Under the pieces are notes generated by a model, which worked only from the letters and a program-made list of their open reading frames with translations, made no database searches and was not told the DNA's origin. A program made the position numbers and the translations under genes. From a bacterium (GTDB lineage Bacteria; Sysuimicrobiota; Sysuimicrobiia; Sysuimicrobiales; Segetimicrobiaceae): DNA of 40,554 bases. The DNA lies in the NCBI GenBank assembly GCA_035945995.1, contig DASYZR010000049.1, positions 1 through 40,554 of the forward strand, in the 5' to 3' direction. Shown here one piece after another: positions 33,781 through 40,432 of this stretch; position 1 is the first letter of the stretch; every line of letters starts with the position of its first letter.

Positions 33781-34085
33781 TCGCGCGGGTGTGGACGGCG
33801 CGCACCACGCCGGCGCAGGCGCCGGCCTACGCCGATCACCTGCGGGCCCGCGTGCTGCCCCAGCTGCGCGCGCTCGACGGCTACGCCGGCGCGTGGCTGC
33901 TGCGCCGGGATGCCGGCGGCGGGAGCGAGCTCATCGTGGTGACGAGATGGCGGTCGACGCAGGCGGTGCACGCGTTTGCCGGCGCCGACGTCGACGCCGC
34001 GGTCGTCGAGCCCGAGGCCGCGGCGCTCTTGAGCCGGTACGACACCCGCGTCAGACACTACGAGATCGTCGTCGACGATGGGTGA
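33777..34085 (+). CDS. Antibiotic biosynthesis monooxygenase-like (ABM fold) protein
   Basis: A 102-residue protein with the dimeric ferredoxin-like ABM fold: VIARVWTARTTPAQAPAYADHL at the start, then LRALDGYAGAWLLRRD, SELIVVTRWRSTQAVHAFAG, and a final YEIV strand. Family members include cofactor-free oxygenases and haem-degrading proteins; the conserved tryptophan in TRWRS is typical but no catalytic site is certain. The GTG overlaps the YciI stop (GTGA) and the MarR gene overlaps its end by eight bases. It is probably co-regulated with that repressor. Confidence 0.78.
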   Translation: MIARVWTARTTPAQAPAYADHLRARVLPQLRALDGYAGAWLLRRDAGGGSELIVVTRWRSTQAVHAFAGADVDAAVVEPEAAALLSRYDTRVRHYEIVVDDG

Positions 34086-34566
34086 GGGCACCTTGCGGGC
34101 CCGCGTCGCGGCGGTGCGGGCGTTCAACCGATTCTACACCCGCAGAATCGGCGTGCTCCGGCGGCGCTATCTCGGCGGTCCGTTTTCGCTCACGCAGGTA
34201 CGGGTACTGTATGAAATCGCGCACCGGCGCGCGACGGCGGCGGCGCTGGTGCGGGATCTCGATCTCAATCCCGGTTACCTGAGCCGCCTTCTGAGCGGCT
34301 TCGAACGGCGCGGGTTGATCCGCCGTACGCCGTCGCCGGTCGACCGTCGGCAGAGTTTCCTCGCGCTGACGCGACGCGGGTCGGCGGCGTTCGATCCCCT
34401 GGACGCTCGGTCGGAAACCGAGACGGCCGCCATGCTGCGGGCGCTGGCGCCGGCCGGGCAGGTGCGGCTGGTGGCGGCGATGCGGGCGATCGAGGCGCTC
34501 CTGGACCGCGGCGGGCGGATCAGTCGGCCCGCCGCGAGAGCGCCGTCACCGCGCTCTGCGCGCTGA
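34078..34566 (+). CDS. MarR-family transcriptional regulator
   Basis: The 162-residue regulator has the winged helix-turn-helix: FSLTQVRVLYEIAHR (helices 1-2), LVRDLDLNPGYLSRLLSGFERRGLI (recognition helix) and the wing RRTPSPVDRRQSFLALTRRG. MarR proteins are usually ligand-released repressors of nearby enzyme or efflux genes. It ends the AlaX operon and its last 47 bases overlap, tail to tail, the end of the MFS gene on the other strand, which is a plausible target. The C-terminal tail (GRISRPAARAPSPRSAR) is unlike the family and is set by the overlap. Confidence 0.9.
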   Translation: MGEGTLRARVAAVRAFNRFYTRRIGVLRRRYLGGPFSLTQVRVLYEIAHRRATAAALVRDLDLNPGYLSRLLSGFERRGLIRRTPSPVDRRQSFLALTRRGSAAFDPLDARSETETAAMLRALAPAGQVRLVAAMRAIEALLDRGGRISRPAARAPSPRSAR

Positions 34567-35722
34567 ACAGCGCCGCCGCGCCGAGTGGGGCACACAGCAG
34601 AAACGGCGCGGCGATGCCGAGGAGGGCCGCGGCGCCGCCGACGAGCGGTCCGACGAAGAAGCCGAGATCGCCGGAGCTGTTGTACACGCCCATCGCCGTG
34701 GTATACCGGTCGCGCGCGGTGATGCGCGCGATCAGCGTCGTGAAGCTGACCGGCACGATGCCGCCGACGAAGCCGTACACGGCGCCGACGGCGAAGAACG
34801 CGGCCGGCGCGTGCAGCGCCGGTACCAGCAGGGTGCTCGCGGCGCGGCCGACGACCGCGGGCGCGATCAGCCGCTCGGGGCCGATCCGGTCGGCGAGCCG
34901 GCCGGTCGGGATCTGACAGAGCGCGTACGTGAGACCCTGCACGGCGAACACCTCGCCGATCACCAGCACGGACAGGCCCTGTTTCGCGGCGTACAGCGGT
35001 AGAAACGTCAGCCAGATCGCGGTGATCGCATAGTGCAGATGGTTCGCCAGGCACAGGCGAAAGAAGGCCGTATCCCGCAGCACTTCCCAGGCGCGCAGGC
35101 CCGCGGCCGCGGCGGCGGGGCGCCCGCGGTCGGTGATCGAAAACACCACCGGCAGGGCGGCCAGGCTTAGAACCGTTCCCAGGTAGAACGCGGCCCGGCC
35201 GCCGTACCGCGACGCGACAAGGCCCCCGAGCGCCGGTCCGACGAGAAATCCAACGGACGTCACAAGCCAGAACGTGGCGAACGTCCGTCCCCGCGTCTGC
35301 GCCGCGGCGTCTTCCGCAACGCCGGCCATGAGCGGCGTCCACATCGTCGCGCGCGCCGTGCCGATCGCCGCGAGCGCGAGAGCGATCGCCGCGGCCGCGC
35401 GCGCTTCGGCGGCCCACACCAGAGCGGCCGCGTGCAACAGAAGCCCGCCGATCAGCGTCTGCCGCCGTCCCAGGGCGGCGGCGATCCGGCCGACCTCGAG
35501 TTCGACGGCGCCCATCGCGAGGCTGAGCACGCTGACCAGCAGGCCGATCTCCGCCGCGGTGTAGCCGATGCGGGCGAGATGCAGCGGGAGGACCGGAATG
35601 ACCACCTGCCACGAAATCCCGGTGAGAAATCCGGCCGCGCCGAAGAACGCGAGCCGGGTGGGGGCCGGCATGGCGCCGGAGGCGGCCGAAACGGCCGCGT
35701 CGGTATCTGGGGATGATCGCAC
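34520..35722 (-). CDS. MFS multidrug-type exporter
   Basis: A 400-residue (or 383 from the ATG at 35671) transporter with twelve hydrophobic segments, the first after RLAFFGAAGFLTGISWQVV, the loop signature VGRIAAALGRRQTL between helices 2 and 3, and TGRLADRIGPERL at the matching site of the second half. DHA1-type drug exporters look like this. The start is uncertain: GTG at 35722 has no ribosome binding site. It is divergent from the ArsR-type regulator, with about 135 bases between, and overlaps the MarR gene at its end, so either regulator might control it. Confidence 0.85.
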   Translation of the reverse strand: MRSSPDTDAAVSAASGAMPAPTRLAFFGAAGFLTGISWQVVIPVLPLHLARIGYTAAEIGLLVSVLSLAMGAVELEVGRIAAALGRRQTLIGGLLLHAAALVWAAEARAAAAIALALAAIGTARATMWTPLMAGVAEDAAAQTRGRTFATFWLVTSVGFLVGPALGGLVASRYGGRAAFYLGTVLSLAALPVVFSITDRGRPAAAAAGLRAWEVLRDTAFFRLCLANHLHYAITAIWLTFLPLYAAKQGLSVLVIGEVFAVQGLTYALCQIPTGRLADRIGPERLIAPAVVGRAASTLLVPALHAPAAFFAVGAVYGFVGGIVPVSFTTLIARITARDRYTTAMGVYNSSGDLGFFVGPLVGGAAALLGIAAPFLLCAPLGAAALFSAQSAVTALSRRAD

Positions 35723-35795
35723 TTCACACTGGTTGGACGCGGGACGGCCGACTCCTGGACCGGCGGAGGAGCGCCGCGGCGGCCGACCCAGGGCC

Positions 35796-35824
35796 TGGAC
35801 GTTGACATATCAGTTATGTATGAT
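35796..35824 (+). promoter_or_regulatory. ArsR-type promoter with inverted-repeat operator
   Basis: A -10 box TATGAT lies at 35819-35824 with TGGACG as weak -35 17 bases upstream. The perfect inverted repeat ACATA-TCAGT-TATGT (35805-35819) fills the spacer and touches the -10 box, so a bound regulator would block RNA polymerase. AT-rich 5-bp arms of this sort fit ArsR/SmtB operators in general shape. Autoregulation by the adjacent gene is inferred. Confidence 0.5.
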
Positions 35825-35858
35825 GTGTGGGATGACTATTCCCGACGGGAAGGGGCCT

Positions 35859-36611
35859 ATGCGCGGCCAAACGGTAGCGACGATCGCGCGGGCGCTCGCC
35901 GATCCGATCCGGTTCAAGATTCTGGAGCGCCTCTCCGACGGACCGGCGGCCGTCTCCGAGCTCGTGCTTCTGACGGGTGAGTCGCAGTCCAACGTGTCCA
36001 ATCATCTGTCGGTGCTCCGCGCGCGCGGACTCGTCGGCGCGACACGACTGGGGCGCCAGCGCGTTTACGAGGCGTCCGATTCCTCCGTGGGGCAGTTGAT
36101 CGAATCGCTGGTCGTCGTCGCCGGCCGCAGGTCCGCCGGGGTGGAGATCACGCCGTCGCTGGCAAGGGCGCGTACCTGCTACGATCACCTCGCCGGGCGT
36201 CTCGGCGTTGCCATTTTCGACGCCCTCGTCGCGCGCCGCGCGCTCGATCGGCCCGCCGTGCGTTATCGCGGTCCGATCGGACTGGGTCCGGCCGGCCCCG
36301 CGGTGCTCGGACGCCTCGGGATCGACTTGGACGAGGTGCGGCGCGAGCGCCGTCAGTTCGCGACCGCGTGCGGCGACTGGACCGAGCGAAGGCCGCACCT
36401 GGGCGGCGCGCTCGGGGCGGCTCTGTGGGCGAACGCGTTGGAGCGGGGGTGGGTTGTGCGAAGACCCGGCGGCCGGGTCGTCGTACTGACGGAACGTGGC
36501 CGTCGAGGCTTCGGCCGGCACCTCGGTATCCGTCTCGATCGAGACGCCCGGCGCCCAGGGTCCCCGCACACCGCGGATCGCCGCCAGCCACCGGACCGGC
36601 GGCGGTTTTGA
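35859..36611 (+). CDS. ArsR-family regulator with extra C-terminal domain
   Basis: The first 90 residues are an ArsR winged helix: IARALADPIRFKILERLSDGPAAVSELV, then TGESQSNVSNHLSVLRARGLV and the wing TRLGRQRVYEAS. About 150 residues follow, starting with the phrase RARTCYDHLAGRLGVAIFDALV and ending in a helical part with WVVRRPGGRVVVLTERGRRGF. This longer form is a known ArsR subgroup in which the CYDHLAG cysteine and histidine may contact the ligand. The ATG at 35859 has GGAAGGGG just upstream; the ATG at 35832 would be leaderless from the promoter at 35796. It overlaps nothing but is closely followed by an exporter gene. Confidence 0.85.
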   Translation: MRGQTVATIARALADPIRFKILERLSDGPAAVSELVLLTGESQSNVSNHLSVLRARGLVGATRLGRQRVYEASDSSVGQLIESLVVVAGRRSAGVEITPSLARARTCYDHLAGRLGVAIFDALVARRALDRPAVRYRGPIGLGPAGPAVLGRLGIDLDEVRRERRQFATACGDWTERRPHLGGALGAALWANALERGWVVRRPGGRVVVLTERGRRGFGRHLGIRLDRDARRPGSPHTADRRQPPDRRRF

Positions 36612-36619
36612 ACCACACC

Positions 36620-37525
36620 GTGTCCGCCCGGCTGTCCCCTCCGTCGGCGGCCCCCGCGGAGGCGCGACGCCACGGGACGGGGATCGTCCTCGTCACCGCG
36701 TCCGCGGTCGCCTACAGCACCGCCGGGTATTTCACCCGGCTCATTCACCTGGACCCGTGGACCATTCTGTTCTGGCGGGGCGTCTTTGCGGGCGTGTTTA
36801 TCGGGGCCGTGATCGTTGCGCACCACCGCCGCGGTACGCCGGCGGCCGTGCGGGCGATCGGTGTCCCCGGGCTCATCGCCGCGTCGATGTCGACCATCGC
36901 GACGATTATGTTCATCAACGCCTTTCGCCGGACATCGGTCGCGGACGTGACGATCATCTTCGCGACGGCGCCGTTCATGACCGCGGCGCTCGGATGGTGC
37001 TGGATCCGGGAACGGGAATCGTGGCCCACGCTGCTGGCCAGCGCCGTCGCGTTTGCCGGCGCCGTGGTCATGGTGGGCGGGGCGGCCACCGCGGGCCGCC
37101 TGGCCGGGGATGTGCTTGCCATCGGGATGACATTCTGCATGTCAATCATGATGCTGATCATCCGGCGGTACCGGAAGACGCCGATGCTGCCCGCCGCGTG
37201 CCTCTCGGCGTTCTTGTGCTCGCTCGCGGTGCTGCCTTTCGCCCGGCCGGCAAGCCCCGGGGTCGTGGACATGGTGTTTCTCGTGCTGTTCGGGACCACG
37301 CAGTTTGGGCTCGGTCTGTTGCTCCTCACGCTCGGGGCGCGCCTGGTGTCGGCGACCGAGTCGGCGCTGATGAACGCCCTTGAAGGGCCGCTGGCGCCGT
37401 TGTGGGTGTGGCTCGCGTTCGCGGAAGTGCCTCCGCGGACGACCCTGATCGGCGGGTCGATCGTTCTGGCCGCGGTCTTCGGCCACATCGCCGCGAGTGC
37501 GCGATCCCGGCGCGTGCTAGAATAG
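36620..37525 (+). CDS. EamA/DMT-family exporter
   Basis: The 301-residue membrane protein has ten helices in two EamA repeats, the first beginning GIVLVTASAVAYSTAGYFTRL and with FWRGVFAG, and the second beginning LAGDVLAIGMTFCMSIMMLIIRRYR with SALMNALEGPLAPLWVWLAF near its end. EamA proteins export metabolites such as amino acids or their analogues. The GTG at 36620 is eight bases after the regulator stop; a TTG at 36608 overlapping it is possible. It is presumably regulated with the ArsR-type gene. Its last codons (R-V-L-E-stop) contain the -10 box of the following tRNA-Ala. Confidence 0.85.
   Translation: MSARLSPPSAAPAEARRHGTGIVLVTASAVAYSTAGYFTRLIHLDPWTILFWRGVFAGVFIGAVIVAHHRRGTPAAVRAIGVPGLIAASMSTIATIMFINAFRRTSVADVTIIFATAPFMTAALGWCWIRERESWPTLLASAVAFAGAVVMVGGAATAGRLAGDVLAIGMTFCMSIMMLIIRRYRKTPMLPAACLSAFLCSLAVLPFARPASPGVVDMVFLVLFGTTQFGLGLLLLTLGARLVSATESALMNALEGPLAPLWVWLAFAEVPPRTTLIGGSIVLAAVFGHIAASARSRRVLE
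37518..37523 (+). promoter_or_regulatory. Extended -10 box of tRNA-Ala copy 1, inside the exporter stop
   Basis: TGC followed by TAGAAT precedes the tRNA by 11 bases. The box spans the last Leu and Glu codons and enters the TAG stop of the EamA gene, so coding end and promoter share bases. No -35 box of note is seen. Confidence 0.55.
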
Positions 37526-37534
37526 AGGACGCGT

Positions 37535-37609
37535 GGGGACGTAGCTCAGTGGGAGAGCACCTGCTTTGCAAGCAGGGGGTCGCCGGTTCGAATCCGGTCG
37601 TCTCCACCA
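37535..37609 (+). tRNA. tRNA-Ala (anticodon TGC), copy 1
   Basis: A 75-base cloverleaf with encoded CCA. The acceptor GGGGACG/CGTCTCC contains the G3:U70 pair that defines alanine identity. The anticodon stem CCTGC/GCAGG closes the loop TTTGCAA, anticodon TGC. It is identical, base for base, to the copy at 40358-40432. Confidence 0.98.
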
Positions 37610-37743
37610 GCTGACGCGCGAAAATCGCTAGAACCCTTGCTATTTAAGGAGGAAGGACTCGAGAAAGCAGAGGGTTACCCCGCTAACGGCTTCGAAACCG
37701 CGTGTTGTTCGTTGATCGCACTGGGGCGGGGCCGCGCAGGTCG
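37610..37743. other. Junction region after tRNA-Ala copy 1
   Basis: No gene is convincing here. Present are an interrupted CCTT-AAGG repeat starting about 25 bases after the tRNA, a strong Shine-Dalgarno-like AAGGAGGAAGGA at 37647-37658 with no coding start at the right distance, and a GGGTTACCC palindrome. Composition shifts here from the high-GC chromosome to the lower-GC block that follows. Confidence 0.35.
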
Positions 37744-38697
37744 TCAATCCGTCACTTCGACTTCGACCGCCTGCAGCGTAAGGGGCTGCACTCTCACGAT
37801 GACCGATTTCTCCACGAGGTCCGGCGGCCGAGCGACGATGCTCCCGCCGACAATGAATCGTGGGTTCTCGGATAAGGTGAACGACCGGCCGTCGCCGAGC
37901 ATCAAAGTTCGGTCGGTCGCCGACTCGACGCGTCCCCTCTCTTCGCGTACCAACACCTCTCCTTGCCGGATCGTCCCCCGAGGGCGCGGTCCCCCGCCAA
38001 TTTCGACAACGAGTCTCACCGCGTCGCCGGAGAAGATCTGCCGGAGCTGGATCGGCTCGACGCGACTTGTGTTGAGATCGCGACGAAAGAACGCGGTGTC
38101 GGGAGCGACGGTGAACGTGCGGGTTTGGTTCCCATACCATGTGATGACGATGTCCGGCAAGCGGGCGGCGAGGTCCACGCGCAGTACGGTTCCCTCCGCG
38201 GGCCCTTGCTTGGGCGGCACCGGCTCCGCGGCCGGCGGCGAGGACGGCGGGGCCGGTCCGGGCGTGATCGACACGATGTGGAGCCCGGGATCCCACGTGA
38301 CCGCCGCCCCTAACGCCTCGCCGACGAACCGCAAAGGCACGTATACCCGCCCTGCGACGATGATTGGTGCCGCGTCCAAGGTGACGGGCGAATCATTGAT
38401 GAACGCCTGGCGGCTGCCGGCCATGAGCCTGACCTGCGTGCTCCGGCCTGCCGCTACATTGCGAGAGACGATGACGGCATGTGTCGCCGGGTTTTCCCAA
38501 GCAAGCGTAGCGCCCAGTTGTTCAAATAGTCCTCGCACGGGCACAAACACGCGGCCGTCAATGATCAGAGGGGGACGCTCGAGTGTTATCTCGTGTCCGG
38601 TAATCACCACACGAAGCGCCGAATCCGCCGGAGCCGGGAGCGCCGCGCTCAAGACAATCGCAAGCGCGGGGAGCGAAGCCAAAAGGCTTCCTCTCAC
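37744..38697 (-). CDS. Exported protein with copper amine oxidase N-terminal-like repeats
   Basis: The 317-residue product starts with a signal peptide (GSLLASLPALAIVLSAALPAPADSA) followed by two stalk-type repeats: PPLIIDGRVFVPVRGLFEQLGATLAW and APIIVAGRVYVPLRFVGEALGAAVTW. These are the hallmark of the Cu_amine_oxidN1 domain, a common cell-surface module that needs no copper. A proline-rich linker (PAPPSSPPAAEPVPPK) leads to an unrecognised beta-rich domain of about 150 residues. The GTG at 38697 has AGGTG eight bases upstream. It follows the gene at 39693 on the same strand with a gap of 51 bases, probably one operon. GC content is lower than in the rest of the window. Confidence 0.8.
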   Translation of the reverse strand: MRGSLLASLPALAIVLSAALPAPADSALRVVITGHEITLERPPLIIDGRVFVPVRGLFEQLGATLAWENPATHAVIVSRNVAAGRSTQVRLMAGSRQAFINDSPVTLDAAPIIVAGRVYVPLRFVGEALGAAVTWDPGLHIVSITPGPAPPSSPPAAEPVPPKQGPAEGTVLRVDLAARLPDIVITWYGNQTRTFTVAPDTAFFRRDLNTSRVEPIQLRQIFSGDAVRLVVEIGGGPRPRGTIRQGEVLVREERGRVESATDRTLMLGDGRSFTLSENPRFIVGGSIVARPPDLVEKSVIVRVQPLTLQAVEVEVTD

Positions 38698-38748
38698 GTG
38701 TTTCGCACCTACGCCTCCCGGCCCCACACGTTTGCCCAAGCCGTCAGC

Positions 38749-39693
38749 CTATGGCGACGTCACCTGCCATTTATAGTTCGGCGCCAGCACCTGAAGGCTG
38801 TACTTGGGGGCGTTCGTAAAGCACCACCCGATCGCCCACGCATACGAGTTCGACGAGTTCGCGTACGTCCAGGCTCCTCCCATAAGTACCTGAATTTGAT
38901 CCGCGGTTATCGGTGGGAGGGACGGACAAACATTCGCCTGCTGCATATCGTTTTCGTGGACCGACCAGCCGCCGGAGGTGTCCGGCAGTTGAGGTGTGCT
39001 GACCTCATACGCGAGATCCCACGCGTTGGTGTTGAAATTGTAGATCATCGCATCGTATGTGACGGACGTCGAGCCGTCTGGGATGGCGCTCTGGACGAGC
39101 TCCACCCAAAAGACATTGGCGCCGTTATAGTACGTCAGATAATTGCTGATGAATGTCGAATCCATCGGAATAGAAGTGCCTATACCCTGGGCGACGCAAT
39201 GGTCCCATACCCAGACCGCCCGCAAGGTTTGGGTGTCGCCGGGATACCGTGTGTACGCCGTCGTCCATTCCAGGCACGAGTTGGCGTTCATGCCTGTCGG
39301 CGCGTAAAGAAAGGCCGGCGCTTGCACCGGACCGAGTTCAAGGTCCGGAGAGGCAGCGTGCGCCGCGTAATATCCTAGTGCTGTGCCCACCGTCGTATCG
39401 ATACCGATATCGGTGCCCGCATTGCCGTCCCCCAGCGCCGGCCTAGGTGGTGTGCCGCGCTTGGGAAACCGGCGTTTCGGTCGACTTGCAAAATGCGGCC
39501 GCTTCACCGTCAGCCGGTGCGCGGTCTTTCGATATTGTGCCTGGTTCGTGACCGGCCGGGGTGGACTGGTAATGGCTCGCGCCGCGCGAGGCGCCCCCGC
39601 CACTTCGGAAACCGGGCTTACCGCTCCAAGCATTGTCAGACTCAGGGTGAGACTCAGGAGAGCCCTAATCGGCCATCTCGTCAACGCAATCAC
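38749..39693 (-). CDS. Exported protein of unknown family with four cysteines
   Basis: The 314-residue product has a signal peptide (WPIRALLSLTLSLTMLGAVS, then SEVAGAPRAARA), a basic proline-rich linker to about residue 80, and a compact domain rich in Asn, Tyr, Trp and Ser. Four cysteines (in NSCLEW, DHCVAQG, NVCPSLP, GWCFTN) could form two disulphides. The domain has the look of a beta-sandwich surface or carbohydrate-binding protein, but I recognise no family. The GTG at 39693 is preceded by AAAGGGG, and a TACAAT -10 box lies at 39719 to 39714. Codon use is less GC-rich than chromosomal neighbours, and it sits between the two tRNA-Ala copies. Confidence 0.7.
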   Translation of the reverse strand: MIALTRWPIRALLSLTLSLTMLGAVSPVSEVAGAPRAARAITSPPRPVTNQAQYRKTAHRLTVKRPHFASRPKRRFPKRGTPPRPALGDGNAGTDIGIDTTVGTALGYYAAHAASPDLELGPVQAPAFLYAPTGMNANSCLEWTTAYTRYPGDTQTLRAVWVWDHCVAQGIGTSIPMDSTFISNYLTYYNGANVFWVELVQSAIPDGSTSVTYDAMIYNFNTNAWDLAYEVSTPQLPDTSGGWSVHENDMQQANVCPSLPPITADQIQVLMGGAWTYANSSNSYAWAIGWCFTNAPKYSLQVLAPNYKWQVTSP

Positions 39694-39965
39694 CGTCCCC
39701 TTTTGCCCCCTAAATTGTATTTTGCCCAGCGTGCACGGGCCGGCAAAACTCAACGGGGGTAGTGACCCGGCGCGGGGCCCACAAGTCTTCGTCCAGGGGG
39801 CAAGCCCACACGCCTTTGAGCACCACTGGTAACTTGGGTACGCAGCTCATGATAAGCTGGTTGGACGCCGGGCTGTTGACTCCTCGATGGTACGGGGGAG
39901 CGGACATCCACAACGCGAAGATCGGCAGACGTTAGCGAGCGGTCTGTTGCGGCGGAGGGCGACAC

Positions 39966-40345
39966 ATGCGGTTTGCGATCTCGATTTCCCAGCACGCTGC
40001 CGACGGCACGTTTCACCCAGCCGCTTTCCGCGCCTACCTGGCCGTGCCGAGGCGCTCGGGTTCGAGAGCATCTGGACGCTGGAGCAGGTGTTGGGCTCGG
40101 TACCCCACATGGGACCGATCGAGACGATGACCTACGCGGCGGCGTGCAACGAACGTCTGCGCCTGGGCTGCGCCGTGCGGGATCTCGAGTCCGTTCCCGT
40201 CTTCGGCCCGCCGCGGGCGTGCGTGGACGGGCTCCACGAGATGATCGAGGCGGGCGCGGAGATGATTCTGCTCAATCCGCTCTTCGACGAGGCGGAGCAG
40301 ATGGAGCGCCTCGCCGCCGACGTGATGCCGCGCATGCTAGAATAA
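39966..40345 (+). pseudogene. Collapsed luciferase-like (F420-type) monooxygenase gene
   Basis: A good ribosome binding site GGAGGG lies seven bases before the ATG at 39966. The frame opens MRFAISISQHAADGTFHPAAFRAYL, as in LLM-class oxidoreductases. Near 40042 one base is missing; restoring it continues RAEALGFESIWTLEQ and TMTYAAACNERLRLGCAV, the normal first 60-70 residues. Directly after this the sequence jumps to the family C-terminus (VFGPPRACVDGLHEM, LLNPLFDEAEQMERLAADVMPRMLE, stop 40345). About 200 residues of the barrel, including most cofactor contacts, are absent. So the gene carries both a frameshift and a large internal deletion and cannot be active. Its last codons carry the -10 box of tRNA-Ala copy 2. 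Confidence 0.75.
40338..40343 (+). promoter_or_regulatory. Extended -10 box of tRNA-Ala copy 2, inside the relic's end
   Basis: TGC-TAGAAT, the same element as before copy 1, lies 14 bases before the tRNA and overlaps the last Leu-Glu codons and the TAA stop of the luciferase-like relic. Confidence 0.55.
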
Positions 40346-40357
40346 ATTGCCAGGCGT

Positions 40358-40432
40358 GGGGACGTAGCTCAGTGGGAGAGCACCTGCTTTGCAAGCAGGG
40401 GGTCGCCGGTTCGAATCCGGTCGTCTCCACCA
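40358..40432 (+). tRNA. tRNA-Ala (anticodon TGC), copy 2
   Basis: Identical over all 75 bases, CCA included, to the gene at 37535-37609, in the same orientation. Acceptor with G3:U70, anticodon loop TTTGCAA. The two copies are 2,823 bases apart, start to start. Confidence 0.98.

Noticed and set aside
35802-35807. TTGACA as -35 box of the ArsR-type gene
   Set aside because: It is only 11 bases from the TATGAT box, and no -10 hexamer lies 16-18 bases after it; the weaker TGGACG at 35796 has the right spacing.
37326-37614. Small frames across tRNA-Ala copy 1 on both strands, and the same peptide across copy 2
   Set aside because: They are translations of the tRNA itself; the same peptides appear at both copies because the tRNAs are identical.
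37637-38776. A 379-codon plus-strand frame behind a strong AAGGAGGAAGGA
   Set aside because: It is antisense to the stalk-repeat protein, which has a signal peptide and two clear domains; the Shine-Dalgarno-like stretch has no usual start codon at a fitting distance except a non-coding-looking frame.
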